This document shows, piece by piece, positions 63,936 through 64,000 of a stretch of 64,000 bases of DNA (the stretch's first letter is position 1; each line of letters starts with the position of its first letter). The notes beneath the pieces were generated by a model. It made no database searches. It had not been told where the DNA came from and saw only the letters and a list, made by a program, of their open reading frames with translations. Origin of the DNA: Mailhella sp. (GTDB lineage: Bacteria; Desulfobacterota; Desulfovibrionia; Desulfovibrionales; Desulfovibrionaceae); the NCBI GenBank assembly GCA_017408905.1, contig JAFQTU010000033.1:1-64000 (forward strand), in the 5' to 3' direction. A program made the translations under genes and the position numbers.

Positions 63936-64000
63936 AGCACTACTCCTAATGGGGCTTTCTCTTGGTGTACCCCCAATGCAGAAAAAAGCAAACGCCCCGG

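Overview
The window is GC-rich with strong G/C third-position bias and looks like the chromosome of a Desulfovibrionaceae sulfate-reducer relative (Desulfovibrio/Mailhella/Bilophila type). Pointers are a tetraheme NrfH with a pentaheme NrfA, a bacterioferritin with the DEMRH ferroxidase/haem motif, a MucR-type regulator, a TAT-exported molybdopterin enzyme with FdnH/FdnI-like partners, a fused AccA-AccD carboxyltransferase, and a LapG protease next to a membrane HD-GYP protein. I see no tRNA, rRNA, CRISPR, insertion sequence or phage. It is mostly core chromosome with a few accessory patches.

Layout. 1-4.7 kb: tail of an unidentified gene, a SecD with no SecF beside it, a MucR regulator, a small unknown gene, and an FMN riboswitch driving a RibB-RibA fusion. 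4.7-9.4 kb (minus): DMT exporter, flavoprotein, grpE, and purA-holB. 9.5-15.8 kb (minus): an orphan beta-class DNA methyltransferase with a histone-H1-like tail, then an acetyl-CoA carboxylase-type operon (accC, accAD fusion, biotin-carrier-like protein, small unknown). 16-18 kb: typA. 18-23.6 kb (minus): glycosyltransferase, TolC, a LapG-type periplasmic protease and a membrane PAS/degenerate HD-GYP protein, probably a biofilm-adhesin control module. 23.8-28.2 kb (minus): mreB-mreC-mreD-mrdA cell-shape cluster. 28.2-35.2 kb: radical SAM protein, tRNA nucleotidyltransferase, then birA-pyc. 35.4-37.7 kb (minus): bacterioferritin, ThiS-like protein, tyrS. 37.9-38.8 kb: a second FMN riboswitch with stand-alone ribB. 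39-41.1 kb: nrfHA behind a CRP/FNR-type class II promoter. 41.2-49.2 kb: GT2 glycosyltransferase, uvrB, a hairpin-rich spacer, azlCD, and a roughly 1010-residue PHP-like membrane protein. 49.3-57 kb (minus): amidohydrolase, a three-subunit molybdopterin oxidoreductase, a secreted protein with an in-frame TGA (candidate selenoprotein) and a ComEA-like protein. 57.2-61.9 kb: a cobalamin riboswitch and btuB-btuF-tonB-exbB-exbD. 62-64 kb: TauE transporter, a small unknown, and a flavodoxin/ferredoxin fusion.

How it fits together. Riboflavin synthesis appears split: the RibB half of the fusion has lost key acidic and histidine residues, while the stand-alone RibB, under a near-identical riboswitch, keeps them. 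Biotin chemistry is linked: birA sits 3 bases before pyc, and both putative biotin carriers depart from the usual MKM site (MKQ in Pyc, MKR in the ACC carrier). LapG, TolC and the degenerate HD-GYP protein suggest c-di-GMP control of adhesin release without a LapD-type EAL receptor.

The strongest candidates for something new are the TGA-containing secreted protein (Sec-Ala-Thr-Cys, 55131-56615), the Lap-like module, and a 14-bp palindrome repeated at or just after several stop codons. All functions are inferred from reading the sequence; no database search was run.
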